Below are positions 51,996-62,744 of a DNA stretch of 64,000 bases, in pieces. Source of the DNA: Clostridium sp. JN-9 (lineage in GTDB: Bacteria; Bacillota; Clostridia; Clostridiales; Clostridiaceae). The stretch is from positions 806,001-870,000 of the forward strand of contig NZ_CP035280.1 of the NCBI RefSeq assembly GCF_004103695.1, read 5' to 3'. Under the pieces are notes generated by a model. The model was not told the DNA's origin and made no database searches. It was given only the letters and a program-made list of their open reading frames with translations. The translations under genes were made by a program, and so were the position numbers. Position 1 is the first letter of the stretch. The number at the start of each line of letters is the position of its first letter.

Positions 51996-52861
51996 TGTTA
52001 AAGATTATAGAAAAAACAAAAATCTGGTTTGCTATTTCCGGAATTATAATTTTAATTGGCATGGTAAGCCTTGCTACCAAAGGACTTGATTATGGACTTG
52101 ATTTTAAGGGCGGTACAGTTATAGAAATCAATATGAATAAGAGCTTTGATAAAGATCAGGTTGATGAAATAGTTAAGAAATATGCTCCTGACTATCAGTC
52201 TAATAAAGTAAATAACACTTCTATTGAGATCAAAAGTGCTAATTTGACAAATGAAGGAATTAACAGCATGGTAAAGGAAATAACTACAACATTTAAAGGA
52301 AGTGCTGTTACCAATCAGGAAAATATAGGTGCTTCCATTGGAAAAGAAACAAGAAATAAGGCTTTTCAGGCAGTTATCATAGCTGCTGTAGCCATGCTGA
52401 TATATGTAGGAATAAGATTTGAATTCAAATTTGGAGTTGCAGCAATTTTGTCATTGGTTCATGATGTTCTTATAATGCTGACAGTTTACTCAGTGTTCCA
52501 AATACCTGTGGATTCAATGTTTATAGCAGCTATTCTTACAGTTATAGGATATTCCATTAACGATACTATAGTTGTTTTTGACAGAATAAGAGAAAACCAA
52601 AAGTATATGAGAAAATCAAATGTGACAGAACTTGCTGATGCTAGTATTACACAAACTATGACAAGATCCATTAATACTGTATTAACAGTATTAATAACAT
52701 TGATTTCTGTGTATATATTCGTACCTTCACTTGATAACTTTGCAAAGCCTCTTTTGGTTGGTATTATATCTGGATGTTATTCATCAATATTTATAGCCAG
52801 CCCATTCTGGGTAATTTTTAAAAATCATGCTGCAAAGAAAAAATTAGCTATTAGCAAATAA
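51995..52861 (+). CDS. secF: Protein translocase subunit SecF
   Basis: 288 aa, six helices. KGLDYGLDFKGGTVIEI marks the P1 start; VIIAAVAMLIYVGIRFEFKFGVAAILSLVHDVLI and AAILTVIGYSINDTIVVFDRIREN are SecF hallmarks, with the conserved Asp and Arg of the proton path. Forms SecDF with the gene just upstream, whose stop codon overlaps this start by one base; a strong terminator follows. Confidence 0.97.
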   Translation: MLKIIEKTKIWFAISGIIILIGMVSLATKGLDYGLDFKGGTVIEINMNKSFDKDQVDEIVKKYAPDYQSNKVNNTSIEIKSANLTNEGINSMVKEITTTFKGSAVTNQENIGASIGKETRNKAFQAVIIAAVAMLIYVGIRFEFKFGVAAILSLVHDVLIMLTVYSVFQIPVDSMFIAAILTVIGYSINDTIVVFDRIRENQKYMRKSNVTELADASITQTMTRSINTVLTVLITLISVYIFVPSLDNFAKPLLVGIISGCYSSIFIASPFWVIFKNHAAKKKLAISK

Positions 52862-52905
52862 ATAATAAAATCCAGAGCATACTAAGTTCTGGATTTTATT
52901 ATTTA
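52861..52905 (+). terminator. Terminator of secDF
   Basis: AATAATAAAATCCAGA and TCTGGATTTTATTATT pair over 16 bases (52861-52876, 52888-52903). The stem begins at the secF stop codon. Confidence 0.88.
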
Positions 52906-52992
52906 AAAGAAAATCCCTAATAAAGTGTTTGTATTATACGACAATATCAATTATAATATATATGCTTTCGATAAAATTGGAGGATTTTTATT

Positions 52993-53862
52993 ATGGAAAA
53001 ACATGAGGATAGTTTACAATTTTCCAAATTAAATGGTATGCATAATCCATTTTCTTTAAAAGGCATGAATGATGCCTTAAGAAGAATTGCCAAGGCTGTT
53101 AATGAACGGGAAAAAATAGTGATTTACGGGCCTAATAATGTGGATGGCGTTACAGCAGTATCTCTTTTAATACTTGTATTAAGATATCTAAATGCAGATG
53201 TAGAATATTATATTTCTGATGCTTTAAATGAAAACAGCGGTATTAATGGAGATGTAATCAAAAATCATATTAAATTTATTGGGACAAAACTCATTATTAC
53301 TGTGGCATGTGGAATTAATAGCTTTGAAGAGGTAGAGCTATGCAAAAAATTTGGAATGGATATAATAATTACAGATAACCATAAGTGCATAGGTAAAATT
53401 CCTGATACCATTGTTATTAATCCAGGTCAGAGTGGATGTAACTATCCTTTTAAGGATTTAACAGGTGCTGGAGTTGCATTTAAGGTTGTTCAGGCTACAG
53501 CTGTATACTATCAGATGAAATGTATATCAAAGTATCTTGATTTGGTTATGCTTGGAACCATTTCAACGGGAATCCTTCCAATTGGAGAAAATAAAATAAT
53601 TGTAGATGAGTGCATATATCATTTAAATTATACTAATAATTATGGACTTAGAGCTTTAATGAAAGTAAATCATATTTCAAAAATAGATTATAATTCAGTT
53701 GAACAGTTAACGAAAAGTATTGTTAGTGAAACTTATTTCAAAAAGACCGACAATGCAAGGATCACTGTGGAACTTTTTACAACCAGTAATATGGATAGAG
53801 CAGAGCAGATAGCTAAGTATTTAAAAAATGAACTTAAGACAAATAAAATATGCGCCTGCTAA
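52993..53862 (+). CDS. Degenerate, short RecJ-like DHH protein (probable pseudoenzyme)
   Basis: 289 aa, against ~570-800 for RecJ. It aligns with the RecJ N-terminal DHH domain: LRRIAKAVNEREKIVIYG, VNPGQ-like INPGQSGCNYPFKDLTGAGVAFKVVQA and LDLVMLGTIS...GENKIIV. The metal-binding motifs are altered. DYDADG is GPNNVDG (46-52), the TVDxG Asp is Ala105, DHH is DNH (128-130), and the Asp of GTIAD is Thr192. The DHHA1 and OB parts are missing. The frame is open with a good ribosome site (GGAGG). Between secF and apt is where clostridia usually keep recJ. Nuclease activity is unlikely; a binding or regulatory role is possible. Confidence 0.75.
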   Translation: MEKHEDSLQFSKLNGMHNPFSLKGMNDALRRIAKAVNEREKIVIYGPNNVDGVTAVSLLILVLRYLNADVEYYISDALNENSGINGDVIKNHIKFIGTKLIITVACGINSFEEVELCKKFGMDIIITDNHKCIGKIPDTIVINPGQSGCNYPFKDLTGAGVAFKVVQATAVYYQMKCISKYLDLVMLGTISTGILPIGENKIIVDECIYHLNYTNNYGLRALMKVNHISKIDYNSVEQLTKSIVSETYFKKTDNARITVELFTTSNMDRAEQIAKYLKNELKTNKICAC

Positions 53863-53966
53863 CTTTATCACTTGAATTGTTTTGCTATTTTATTATATAA
53901 TAAAATGTAGGCTAAAAATAACAATATATAGTAAATGCTGGATACGTAGAGGTAGGGGGTATTAAA

Positions 53967-54485
53967 TTGAATTTAAAAGATAAAATCAGAATAATTGAAG
54001 GTTTTCCAAAGGAGGGTATCAGCTTTAAGGATGTGACAACTTTATTGCAGGATAAAGATGCCCTTAAATATACAATAGATAAATTAGCAGAACATCTTAA
54101 GGATAAAAATATTGATATTGTGGTTGGACCAGAAGCAAGAGGATTTCTATTTGGAGCACCTGTAGCATATGCTATTGGGGCTGGTTTTGCACCTGTCAGA
54201 AAAAAAGGTAAACTGCCTTATGATACTATAAACAGTAATTACGATCTTGAATATGGCAGTGATGAATTGGAAATCCACAAGGATGCAGTTAAACCAGGCC
54301 AAAGAGTTGCAATAATAGACGATTTACTGGCTACTGGAGGAACTATAAGCACCGTGGCAAAGCTTGTAGAACAAGTTGGCGGTAAGGTTGTTAGTTTTGA
54401 TTTTGTAATAGAACTTACAGATTTAAAAGGAAGGGATAAATTAGGTAAATATGATGTTTTGTCCCTAATACAGTACAATATATAA
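53967..54485 (+). CDS. apt: Adenine phosphoribosyltransferase
   Basis: 172 aa. Converts adenine and PRPP to [26 protein letters not shown] is the typical start, [20 protein letters not shown] and [13 protein letters not shown] bind substrate, and [14 protein letters not shown] is the PRPP motif. Start is TTG 53967 with TAGGGGG upstream; [14 protein letters not shown] matches the family start. A terminator lies between it and rel. Confidence 0.97.
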   Translation: MNLKDKIRIIEGFPKEGISFKDVTTLLQDKDALKYTIDKLAEHLKDKNIDIVVGPEARGFLFGAPVAYAIGAGFAPVRKKGKLPYDTINSNYDLEYGSDELEIHKDAVKPGQRVAIIDDLLATGGTISTVAKLVEQVGGKVVSFDFVIELTDLKGRDKLGKYDVLSLIQYNI

Positions 54486-54568
54486 AAACTAGTATTTTAC
54501 TTTACAATTTATTCACAGATAAATTGCATGTTTCAACAAAATATAATATAATGTTATTAAAAAATATT

Positions 54569-54598
54569 GGCTGGTTTTCTAAACCAGCCTTTGATTTT
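54569..54598 (+). terminator. Terminator between apt and rel
   Basis: GGCTGGTTT-TCT-AAACCAGCC (54569-54589) followed by TTTGATTTT, ending just before the rel ribosome binding site. Confidence 0.8.
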
Positions 54599-54612
54599 AG
54601 GAGAGAACCTTT

Positions 54613-56799
54613 ATGCTTACCAAATTGATGAAAAAAATTGATATGAATTGCAACAATGTGGATAAACAGCTGATAACCAAGGCTTATAATTTTGCCTATA
54701 ATGCGCATAAGGAGCAAAAGAGAGAATCTGGAGAACCATATATTATGCACCCCGTAGAGGTGGCATGCATTCTGGCAGAAATGGGCATGGATACAAGTGT
54801 CATTGTAGCTGGTTTACTTCATGATGTAATAGAGGATACGGATTATACATATGAGGATATATCCAGAGAATTCGGCGTAGAGGTTGCAAATTTAGTTGAA
54901 GGGGTTACAAAACTTGGTAAGATACAGTATAAAACAAAAGAAGAACAGCAGGCGGATAACGTAAGAAAAATGCTGGTAGCTATGGCTAAGGACATTAGAG
55001 TTATTTTAATTAAACTGGCAGACAGACTTCATAATATGAGAACATTAAAGTATATGCCAATTGAAAAACAAAAGGAAAAGTCAAAAGAAACACTTGATAT
55101 TTATGCTCCATTAGCTCATAGATTGGGAATGTCAAAGATTAAATGGGAATTAGAAGATTTAGCATTCAGATATATAAATCCAAATGAATATTATGATTTA
55201 GTGAGAAAAATAGCAGAAAAAAGGACAGAAAGAGAGCAGTATATTTCTCAAATAATTGCACAACTTAAGGAAAACCTGGAGAAATCAGGCATAAATTCTG
55301 AGATAGACGGCAGACCAAAACATTTTTTCAGCATTTATCGTAAAATGGTAAATAAAAATAAAAGCCTTGAGCAGATATTTGATTTAACTGCTATAAGAAT
55401 ATTAGTTGAAACTGTTAAGGACTGCTATGCAGTATTAGGTATTGTGCATACCATATATAAGCCTATACCAGGAAGATTTAAAGACTATATTGCAATGCCA
55501 AAGCCTAATATGTACCAGTCACTGCATTCAACAGTAATTGGGCCTCAGGGAAAACCTTTTGAGATTCAAATAAGAACATTTGAAATGCATAAGACTGCAG
55601 AATATGGAATTGCAGCCCACTGGAAGTATAAAGAAGGAATTCCCAATGAAAATGATAATTCAAATTTGGATTCAAAGCTGTCCTGGCTTAGGGAGATTTT
55701 GGATTGGCAGGGGGAAACCTCAGATGCATCTGAATTTATGGAAGGACTTAAAATAGACTTATTTTCTGATGAAGTTTTTGTGTTTACTCCTAAAGGTAAA
55801 GTTATAAATTTACCTGCTGAAGCCACACCAATTGATTTTGCATATAGAATTCATACGGACATTGGTAATAGATGTGTAGGTGCAAAGGTAAATGGAAAGA
55901 TGGTACCTTTAGATTATCACCTGCAGACAGGAGAGATCGTTGAGATATTGACATCACAGGCACCAAAGGGGCCAAGTATAGACTGGATGAATATGGCTAA
56001 AAGCAATCAGGCAAAGAGCAAAATCAGATCCTGGTTCAAAAAGGCAAAAAGAGAAGAAAATATTGCAAAAGGTAAGGAAATATTAGAAAAGGAAACAAAA
56101 AGACAGGGCTATAACTTTGGCGAAATTGCAAAGGGTGATGCATTAAATCAGATATTTAAAAAGTATAATCTCAATACAATGGATGACTTATATGCAGCTG
56201 TTGGTACAGGAATTATACTTAGTCCTAATATTGTTTCAAAGTTAAAAGAACAGTTTGTAAATGGAAATAAAACCAATGAAGATGAGTGGAAGGATATTGA
56301 GGATCAAATAACAAAGAATACTGCTAAGCACAGTAAGGAGAAAGTTAAGTCTCCCGGAGTAATTGTAAAGGGTGAAAGTAATGTTCTGGTTAGATTCTCA
56401 AAGTGCTGTAATCCTGTACCTGGTGATGAAATTATAGGCTACATTACAAGAGGAAGAGGAGTGTCAATTCATAGAAAGGATTGTAAAAATGCAGAAGCAC
56501 TTCTCCAAAATGAAAATAACAAAATAGTGGAGGTTTCATGGGGTATTCCAAAAGGTGCTGAATATTTAGCGGAAATAGCTATTATTGCTGTGGATAGAGA
56601 GGGACTATTATCTGAATCAATGCAGATAATATCCGAAAGCAAAACATTTTTATATGCTGTAAATGCTCATCCAAGCAAAGATGGAATAGCTAATATGGAT
56701 ATTAAACTTAAAATTTCTAATATAGATGACTTAAAAGATGTAATGAAGAAGATTAAAAGGCTTAAGGGCGTAACTGATGTATACAGAAAGAAAAATTAA
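54613..56799 (+). CDS. relA: Bifunctional (p)ppGpp synthetase/hydrolase Rel
   Basis: 728 aa, full RelA/SpoT layout. The HD hydrolase domain has [19 protein letters not shown] (HDxxED). The synthetase domain has [24 protein letters not shown] and [25 protein letters not shown]. The TGS domain is [32 protein letters not shown] zinc-finger-like [27 protein letters not shown] follows, and an ACT domain closes the protein. As in other Firmicutes one Rel protein probably does both reactions. AGGAGAG precedes ATG 54613. The dtd start codon lies 13 bases past the stop. Confidence 0.97.
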   Translation: MLTKLMKKIDMNCNNVDKQLITKAYNFAYNAHKEQKRESGEPYIMHPVEVACILAEMGMDTSVIVAGLLHDVIEDTDYTYEDISREFGVEVANLVEGVTKLGKIQYKTKEEQQADNVRKMLVAMAKDIRVILIKLADRLHNMRTLKYMPIEKQKEKSKETLDIYAPLAHRLGMSKIKWELEDLAFRYINPNEYYDLVRKIAEKRTEREQYISQIIAQLKENLEKSGINSEIDGRPKHFFSIYRKMVNKNKSLEQIFDLTAIRILVETVKDCYAVLGIVHTIYKPIPGRFKDYIAMPKPNMYQSLHSTVIGPQGKPFEIQIRTFEMHKTAEYGIAAHWKYKEGIPNENDNSNLDSKLSWLREILDWQGETSDASEFMEGLKIDLFSDEVFVFTPKGKVINLPAEATPIDFAYRIHTDIGNRCVGAKVNGKMVPLDYHLQTGEIVEILTSQAPKGPSIDWMNMAKSNQAKSKIRSWFKKAKREENIAKGKEILEKETKRQGYNFGEIAKGDALNQIFKKYNLNTMDDLYAAVGTGIILSPNIVSKLKEQFVNGNKTNEDEWKDIEDQITKNTAKHSKEKVKSPGVIVKGESNVLVRFSKCCNPVPGDEIIGYITRGRGVSIHRKDCKNAEALLQNENNKIVEVSWGIPKGAEYLAEIAIIAVDREGLLSESMQIISESKTFLYAVNAHPSKDGIANMDIKLKISNIDDLKDVMKKIKRLKGVTDVYRKKN

Positions 56800-56812
56800 A
56801 GAGGTGTGTTTT

Positions 56813-57262
56813 TTGAGAGCAGTTGTTCAGAGAGTTAAAAGTTCAACAGTTAAAGTAGACAATAAAGAAATTGGAAGTATAGGAAAAGGGTTCAATGTTT
56901 TGCTTGGAATTTCAAAAGAAGACACCAGAGAAGATGCAGTATATTTAAAAGATAAGATTTTAAACCTGAGAGTTTTTGAAGATACAGAAGGAAAGCTTAA
57001 TAAATCGCTTTTAGAGGTAGGTGGGGAACTTCTTGTAGTTTCCCAATTTACTTTGTATGGAGACTGCAGAAAAGGAAGAAGGCCTAGTTTTATTGAAGCT
57101 TTGGGAGGCAATGAAGCAGAAGATCTGTATAATTATTTTGTAAAGATCTGCAGAAAAGACCTTGGAAAAATTCAGACAGGTAAGTTTGGGGCAGATATGA
57201 TGGTAAATATAGATAATGACGGACCTGTAACTCTGCTTATTGATAGTAAAAAGAATTTTTAA
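56813..57262 (+). CDS. dtd: D-aminoacyl-tRNA deacylase
   Basis: 149 aa. Removes D-amino acids mischarged on t[25 protein letters not shown] at the start, [20 protein letters not shown] (substrate pocket) and [11 protein letters not shown] (Gly-cisPro gate motif) identify Dtd. The start is TTG 56813, behind AGAGGTG, 13 bases past the rel stop. The longer frame from 56777 overlaps rel and lacks a ribosome site. The same dtd after rel order occurs in many Firmicutes. Confidence 0.96.
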   Translation: MRAVVQRVKSSTVKVDNKEIGSIGKGFNVLLGISKEDTREDAVYLKDKILNLRVFEDTEGKLNKSLLEVGGELLVVSQFTLYGDCRKGRRPSFIEALGGNEAEDLYNYFVKICRKDLGKIQTGKFGADMMVNIDNDGPVTLLIDSKKNF

Positions 57263-57283
57263 ATATTTTAAGGAGTTGAGAAT

Positions 57284-57883
57284 ATGATTTTAAAAAGAAT
57301 ACCTGCAGGTGTCTATGCTGCAAATTGTTATATAATTATGGATGAGGCTTCTAAAGAAAGTGCAGTAATTGATCCAGGCGGTGATGAGGATCATATTATA
57401 AATGAAATACGAAAGTTAGGAGCAAAAGTAGACATAATACTTTTAACTCATGGTCATGCTGATCATACAGGTGCTGTAGATAAGTTAAAGAAAAAATATA
57501 ATGTTCCTGCAGCACTTAACAGTAAAGATAAGGAAATGATGATGAATCATGAATTTATGTATGGCAGCATAAATTACGAAATAGAAAAGGATATTAAAGA
57601 TGGAGACAGATTTACTGTAGGCAGTTTAGAGATAAACTGCGTAGAAACTCCTGGTCACACCCCTGGAGGCGTTTCATTTATTGTGGGAAATACAGCATTT
57701 ACAGGCGATACCCTTTTCCAGGGCTCCATAGGAAGAACTGATTTTAAAGGGGGAGATCATGATGCAATAATTAGAAGCATAAAGACAAAGCTTTTAACTC
57801 TGCCTGAAAATACAATAGTTTATCCTGGACATGGACCAGAAACTACAATAAAATATGAATTGGTAAATAATCCATATTTATAA
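57284..57883 (+). CDS. MBL-fold hydrolase (glyoxalase II-like, YcbL type)
   Basis: 199 aa metallo-beta-lactamase fold: ILLTHGHADHTGAVD (HxHxDH), ETPGHTPGGVSF (third His), AFTGDTLFQGSIGRTDF (bridging Asp) and VYPGHGPETTI (last His). This is the single-domain glyoxalase II-like (YcbL) group, which hydrolyses thioesters such as S-lactoyl conjugates; the clostridial substrate is not known. AAGGAG precedes ATG 57284. Part of the dtd-MBL-hemZ-hisS-aspS run. Confidence 0.9.
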   Translation: MILKRIPAGVYAANCYIIMDEASKESAVIDPGGDEDHIINEIRKLGAKVDIILLTHGHADHTGAVDKLKKKYNVPAALNSKDKEMMMNHEFMYGSINYEIEKDIKDGDRFTVGSLEINCVETPGHTPGGVSFIVGNTAFTGDTLFQGSIGRTDFKGGDHDAIIRSIKTKLLTLPENTIVYPGHGPETTIKYELVNNPYL

Positions 57884-57916
57884 TAATACACATAGGGGAG
57901 AAAAATAAATTTTATA

Positions 57917-59344
57917 ATGAAAATAACAATAAAATTAAATGAAGATAAGTATAGATATGATATTTTCCAGATGTTTAACATATTTTATGGATTTAAACAC
58001 ATAGAGTTTTCTCATGAAGATTTTGACTTCTCTATTGATATATCAAATGAAATGGTTAAATGTAAATTTGGATCAATGGAAGAAGATTATAAAATAAATA
58101 ATCAAAATAAAATTAAGGAAGAAATTAAACTTGCTGTATTTACATTCCTTACAAAAATAACAAAAAAGTCTATGCCATGGGGAACGCTTGTAGGTATAAG
58201 ACCAAGTAAAATAGCATTAAATCTTATAAGTTCAGGAAAAAGTGACAGGGAGATAATAGATTATTTTTATTCTAACTATAAAACAGCAGAAAATAAAGCA
58301 AAACTTTGTATTGATGTAGCTAAAGTTGAAAGGGAAAAGGTAACCTTAGATAATAAGCTTATAAGTATATATATTGGTATGCCATTTTGTCCAACCAGAT
58401 GTTTATACTGTTCCTTTGCATCCAACTCAATAGCCTCATGCAGCAGATTAGTACCAGAATATCTGGAAGCTTTAATGCTTGAAATAGATAAAGTATCACA
58501 TTATATTTCTGAAAAAGGACTTAAAATACAATGTGTTTATTTTGGAGGTGGAACACCTACATCAGTTTCGGATCAGCAGTTTAAAATTATTATGAATCAC
58601 ATTTATAACAGCTTCATAAAAGATAACAATGTTTTGGAATTTACTGTTGAATGCGGGAGACCTGACAGTATAACTGAAGATAAGCTTATTACCATGAAAA
58701 AGTATAATGTGCACAGAATAAGCATTAACCCTCAAAGCATGAATGATAAAACTTTAAAACTTATTGGCAGGAATCATACTGCAGGAGACACAATTGATAA
58801 ATTTAATCTGGCAAGAAAACTTGGATTTGATAATATAAATATGGATATAATCGTAGGACTGCCTGGTGAAGGTATAGATGAAATAGAGAGAACATGCAGC
58901 AGTGTATATGAATTAAATCCCGATAATATTACAATACATGGATTATCAATTAAAAGAGCATCAAGATTATATGAAGAAATAATTAATAAAAAAAATTACA
59001 GCATTGCAGAACATGAAGATCTTATTAAGATGTATAATAGAACTACACTTCTTGCCAGGGACCTTAAAATGAAGCCTTACTATATGTACAGGCAAAAAAA
59101 TATGGTTGGAAATATGGAGAATATAGGATACTGCAAAGAAGGCAAAGAGGGAATTTACAATATACAGATGATTGAGGATAAACAGACAATAATTGCCTGT
59201 GGAGCTGATGCAGTAACTAAGGCTGTATATAGCAGCAGCGGTAAAATAGAAAGGACTACTAATGTTAAAGATTTAAGAGAATACATAAAAAGAGTAGAAG
59301 AAATGATAAACAAAAAAATAGAGTTATTAAATAATATATATTAG
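57917..59344 (+). CDS. hemZ: Coproporphyrinogen dehydrogenase HemZ (radical SAM)
   Basis: 475 aa. The N-terminal ~150 residues are the HemZ-specific domain ([19 protein letters not shown]). The radical SAM core follows: [17 protein letters not shown] (CxxxCxxC), [40 protein letters not shown]. HemZ is the HemN-like protein of Firmicutes, assigned to oxygen-independent coproporphyrinogen oxidation. No other heme gene is near, and its place before hisS is a conserved clostridial order. AGGGGAG lies rather far (17 bases) from ATG 57917, so initiation may be weak. Confidence 0.93.
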   Translation: MKITIKLNEDKYRYDIFQMFNIFYGFKHIEFSHEDFDFSIDISNEMVKCKFGSMEEDYKINNQNKIKEEIKLAVFTFLTKITKKSMPWGTLVGIRPSKIALNLISSGKSDREIIDYFYSNYKTAENKAKLCIDVAKVEREKVTLDNKLISIYIGMPFCPTRCLYCSFASNSIASCSRLVPEYLEALMLEIDKVSHYISEKGLKIQCVYFGGGTPTSVSDQQFKIIMNHIYNSFIKDNNVLEFTVECGRPDSITEDKLITMKKYNVHRISINPQSMNDKTLKLIGRNHTAGDTIDKFNLARKLGFDNINMDIIVGLPGEGIDEIERTCSSVYELNPDNITIHGLSIKRASRLYEEIINKKNYSIAEHEDLIKMYNRTTLLARDLKMKPYYMYRQKNMVGNMENIGYCKEGKEGIYNIQMIEDKQTIIACGADAVTKAVYSSSGKIERTTNVKDLREYIKRVEEMINKKIELLNNIY

Positions 59345-59361
59345 TTTTAGGAGGTAAAATC

Positions 59362-60606
59362 ATGCTTGTACAAGCGCCAAAAGGGACAAAAGATTTACTG
59401 CCGGAGAATTCTTACAAATGGCATTATATTGAGAATATCTGCAGAAACTTAGCTGAAGCATATGGCTGCAGAGAAATCAGAACCCCGGTATTTGAATATA
59501 CAGAATTATTTCAAAGAGGTGTAGGAGAAACCACCGATGTAGTTCAAAAGGAAATGTATACATTTAATGATAAGGGTGGAAGAAGTATAACATTGAAGCC
59601 AGAGGGCACATCACCAGCAGTGAGAGCCTTTGTGGAAAATAGTTTATATAATGAGGTACAGCCAACAAAGATGTACTATTTTACACCTGTTATGAGATAT
59701 GAAAATGTTCAAAAGGGCAGGCTTAGACAGCATCATCAGTTTGGAGTTGAAGTATTTGGCTCCAGTGAAGCTTCATTGGATGCTGAAGTTATCAGCATTG
59801 CTATGGGAGTATATAAGAGGCTTGGCATTAATGACCTGCAGTTAAACATTAACAGTATTGGATGCCCAAAGTGCAGAAAAAAATATAATGAAGCATTAAA
59901 GAAATATCTGGAGAAGTATTATGATGAATTATGCAGTACTTGTAAAACAAGATTTGACAAAAACCCAATGAGAATTCTTGACTGCAAAGTACAACATGAT
60001 AAAGAAATTGTTAAAGATGCTCCAGTTATATTAGATTATATTTGTGATGACTGCAAAGAACATTTTGAAGAGCTTCAAAAGTACCTAAAGATAATGAATA
60101 TTGATTATAAAGTTGATCCCTTAATAGTGAGAGGGCTTGATTATTACAGCAAAACAGTCTTTGAAATAATTAATAAAGGCATAACATTGTGCGGCGGAGG
60201 AAGGTATGATTACCTCATAGAAGAAGTAGGAGGACCATCTATGCCGGCAGTTGGCTTTGGAATGGGAATTGAAAGAGCATTACTGACACTAGAGGAAAAT
60301 GGAATAGAAATAGCAAAACCAGGTTATATTGATTTATATGTTGGTTCCATGGGACAGGAGTCAAAAGCTGAAGCAGTTAAACTTATATATAAACTGCGTC
60401 AGAAATCCATAAGCTGTGAATGCGATCACATGGGAAGAAGCGTTAAAGCTCAAATGAAATATGCAAATAAAATAGGCGCTGCATATACCATTATTTTAGG
60501 TGAAGATGAGCTGACTACTAGAAAAGCCAAGCTTAAAGATATGAGTGATGGAAAGCAGATAGATATAAATTTAGATGATGAAATAGCTAATTTAATTAAG
60601 AAATAA
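59362..60606 (+). CDS. hisS: Histidine--tRNA ligase
   Basis: 414 aa class II synthetase. [20 protein letters not shown] starts the catalytic core; motif 2 is [24 protein letters not shown]. The His-specific motifs are [11 protein letters not shown] and [15 protein letters not shown], and motif 3 is [13 protein letters not shown]. The C-terminal anticodon-binding domain follows ([24 protein letters not shown]). AGGAGG precedes ATG 59362. aspS starts 18 bases past the stop; there is no room for a T-box before either gene. Confidence 0.97.
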   Translation: MLVQAPKGTKDLLPENSYKWHYIENICRNLAEAYGCREIRTPVFEYTELFQRGVGETTDVVQKEMYTFNDKGGRSITLKPEGTSPAVRAFVENSLYNEVQPTKMYYFTPVMRYENVQKGRLRQHHQFGVEVFGSSEASLDAEVISIAMGVYKRLGINDLQLNINSIGCPKCRKKYNEALKKYLEKYYDELCSTCKTRFDKNPMRILDCKVQHDKEIVKDAPVILDYICDDCKEHFEELQKYLKIMNIDYKVDPLIVRGLDYYSKTVFEIINKGITLCGGGRYDYLIEEVGGPSMPAVGFGMGIERALLTLEENGIEIAKPGYIDLYVGSMGQESKAEAVKLIYKLRQKSISCECDHMGRSVKAQMKYANKIGAAYTIILGEDELTTRKAKLKDMSDGKQIDINLDDEIANLIKK

Positions 60607-60623
60607 GTTTGGAGGATAAAAAA

Positions 60624-62411
60624 ATGGGAGAAGCATTAGGCGGATTGAAAAGAACCAACATGTGCGGTGAACTTAGAGAAGAAAATATTGATTCCAAAGT
60701 TACTGTTATGGGATGGGTTCAAAGAAAAAGAAATCTTGGAGGTTTGATATTTGTTGATTTAAGAGATAGAACAGGCATTTTGCAGGTTGTATTTGGCGAT
60801 AAAATTAACAGTGAAGCATTTAAAAAAGCAGATGATATAAGATCTGAATACTGTATTGCAGCTACTGGAGTTATTGTAAAGAGAGAATCACCAAATAAGG
60901 ATTTACCAACAGGTATGGTGGAATTAAAAGGAGAAAGTATTAAAATACTTTCGGAAAGTGAAACACCACCTATATACATAAAAGAAAATTTAGATGCATC
61001 AGAAAATATAAGATTAAAATACAGATATCTGGATTTAAGAAGACCGGATATGCAGAGAATATTTATGATAAGACATAAAACTGCAAAGGTTGTAAGAAAC
61101 TTCTTAGATGAAAATGGGTTTTTAGAGATAGAAACTCCTATGCTTACAAAGAGTACACCAGAAGGTGCAAGAGACTACCTTGTACCAAGCAGAAATTATC
61201 CAGGAATGTTTTATGCACTGCCTCAGTCACCTCAATTATTTAAGCAGCTGCTTATGGTATCTGGTTTTGATAAATATTTTCAGATTGTAAGATGCTTTAG
61301 AGATGAAGATTTAAGAGCAAACAGACAGCCGGAATTTACCCAGATAGATATGGAATTGTCTTTTGTGGATGCAGAAGATGTTATGTCTATAAATGAGAAA
61401 TTAATAAAGAAAGTATTTAAGGAAATTGCCGACGTGGATGTAAAGCTTCCTATAGAAAGAATGCCATACAAAACAGCCATGGAGAAATATGGTTCAGACA
61501 AACCTGATCTGAGATTTGGTATGGAAATAAATGATATTAGTGATGTGGTAAAAGACATAGACTTTAATGTTTTCAAATCAGCTATAGATAATGGAGGCTC
61601 AGTAAGAGCTATTGTGGCTCCAAATTGCGCAGCCATGGGCAGAAAACAGATAGATAAGCTAGTGGAGTTTGTAAAAACATTTAAAGCAAAGGGACTTGTT
61701 TGGATAGCCTGCAGAGACAATGAAATTAAATCATCTGTTTCAAAATTTGTTAATGAGGACCAGACTAAAGCTATAATTAATAAATTAAATGCAAAAAAAG
61801 GAGATTTAATACTTATTGCAGCTGGTAAAAATTCAGTTGTATTCCAAAGCCTTGGTGCACTTAGAATTCACATGGCAAAGGAATTAAATCTACTTGAAAA
61901 TAATAAAGATTTCAGATTTGTCTGGGTAACTGAGTTTCCACTATTATCCTATAATGAAGAAGAAGGAAGATATCAGGCAGAACATCATCCTTTTACAATG
62001 CCTATGGATGAGGACATTCAGTATCTGGATAGTGATCCAGGAAGAGTGAGAGCTAAGGCATATGATATAGTTTTAAATGGAGAGGAATTAGGCGGAGGAA
62101 GTATAAGAATCCACGATACAAAATTGCAGGAGAAAATGTTTAATGTATTAGGATTTACAAAGGAAAGCGCCTGGGAAAGATTTGGATTCCTCATGGAAGC
62201 CTTTAAATTTGGACCACCACCACATGGCGGTTTGGCTTATGGCTTTGACAGAATGATTATGTTCCTGGCAGGTACAGAAAACATTAAGGATGTTATTGCC
62301 TTTCCTAAGAATCAAAATGCATTTTGTCCTTTAACAGAGGCTCCAAATGCTGTAGATGAAGCTCAGCTGAGGGATTTAGGCATAAGTACAAAAAAACAAG
62401 CTATTAAATAG
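60624..62411 (+). CDS. aspS: Aspartate--tRNA ligase (bacterial type)
   Basis: 595 aa, the long bacterial form. N-terminal OB anticodon-binding fold (TVMGWVQRKRNLGGLIFVDLRDRTGILQVVF). Class II motif 1 is FLEIETPMLTKSTPEGARDYLVPSR, motif 2 FRDEDLRANRQPEFTQIDMELSF, the GAD insertion covers ~residues 290-420, and motif 3 is GGLAYGFDRMIMFLAG. ends KNQNAFCPLTEAPNAV. GGAGG sets ATG 60624; the in-frame TTG at 60609 overlaps that site. A probable 6S RNA gene follows, as in B. subtilis. Confidence 0.97.
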   Translation: MGEALGGLKRTNMCGELREENIDSKVTVMGWVQRKRNLGGLIFVDLRDRTGILQVVFGDKINSEAFKKADDIRSEYCIAATGVIVKRESPNKDLPTGMVELKGESIKILSESETPPIYIKENLDASENIRLKYRYLDLRRPDMQRIFMIRHKTAKVVRNFLDENGFLEIETPMLTKSTPEGARDYLVPSRNYPGMFYALPQSPQLFKQLLMVSGFDKYFQIVRCFRDEDLRANRQPEFTQIDMELSFVDAEDVMSINEKLIKKVFKEIADVDVKLPIERMPYKTAMEKYGSDKPDLRFGMEINDISDVVKDIDFNVFKSAIDNGGSVRAIVAPNCAAMGRKQIDKLVEFVKTFKAKGLVWIACRDNEIKSSVSKFVNEDQTKAIINKLNAKKGDLILIAAGKNSVVFQSLGALRIHMAKELNLLENNKDFRFVWVTEFPLLSYNEEEGRYQAEHHPFTMPMDEDIQYLDSDPGRVRAKAYDIVLNGEELGGGSIRIHDTKLQEKMFNVLGFTKESAWERFGFLMEAFKFGPPPHGGLAYGFDRMIMFLAGTENIKDVIAFPKNQNAFCPLTEAPNAVDEAQLRDLGISTKKQAIK

Positions 62412-62489
62412 ATTTACATGGAAAACCATGAACTTTTACCAAAATAAATACAATACAAACCTGTTAAAAAGTAGTATAATAAAATAAAG

Positions 62490-62678
62490 AATAAATTTCC
62501 TACTGTGTTCGTGTAATGAGTTAATCTTGACCCAACATTTAAATTAATGGGAATCTTACTCTTCTTGTGGAATGATACTTAAGCACTGCTTATGGCAAAG
62601 AAGCAAGAAGGCGATGCCCCCCTGCTAAAGCGGGATCGATAATAACTCACAAAGCGGCATGGTGGGAATTTTACTTTG
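62490..62678 (+). ncRNA. ssrS: 6S RNA (probable)
   Basis: A ~190-base non-coding stretch just after aspS, where B. subtilis has its 6S-1 gene. TATAAT at 62475-62480 places the start near 62487-62490. AAATTTCC plus AC (62493-62503) pairs with GTGGGAATTT (62662-62671) to close the molecule. The middle is poorly paired, as in the 6S central bubble, and a further stem GCCCCCCTGC-AAAGCGGGATCG-type region lies in the 3' half. T-rich sequence follows. Short ORFs over it have no ribosome sites. Call rests on position, size and closing stem. Confidence 0.7.
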
Positions 62679-62744
62679 TAACCCTTTATTTTGTAAAGCT
62701 ATACAATGGTTATTAGATAAATATGCTTTAAATAAGGGGGAGAA

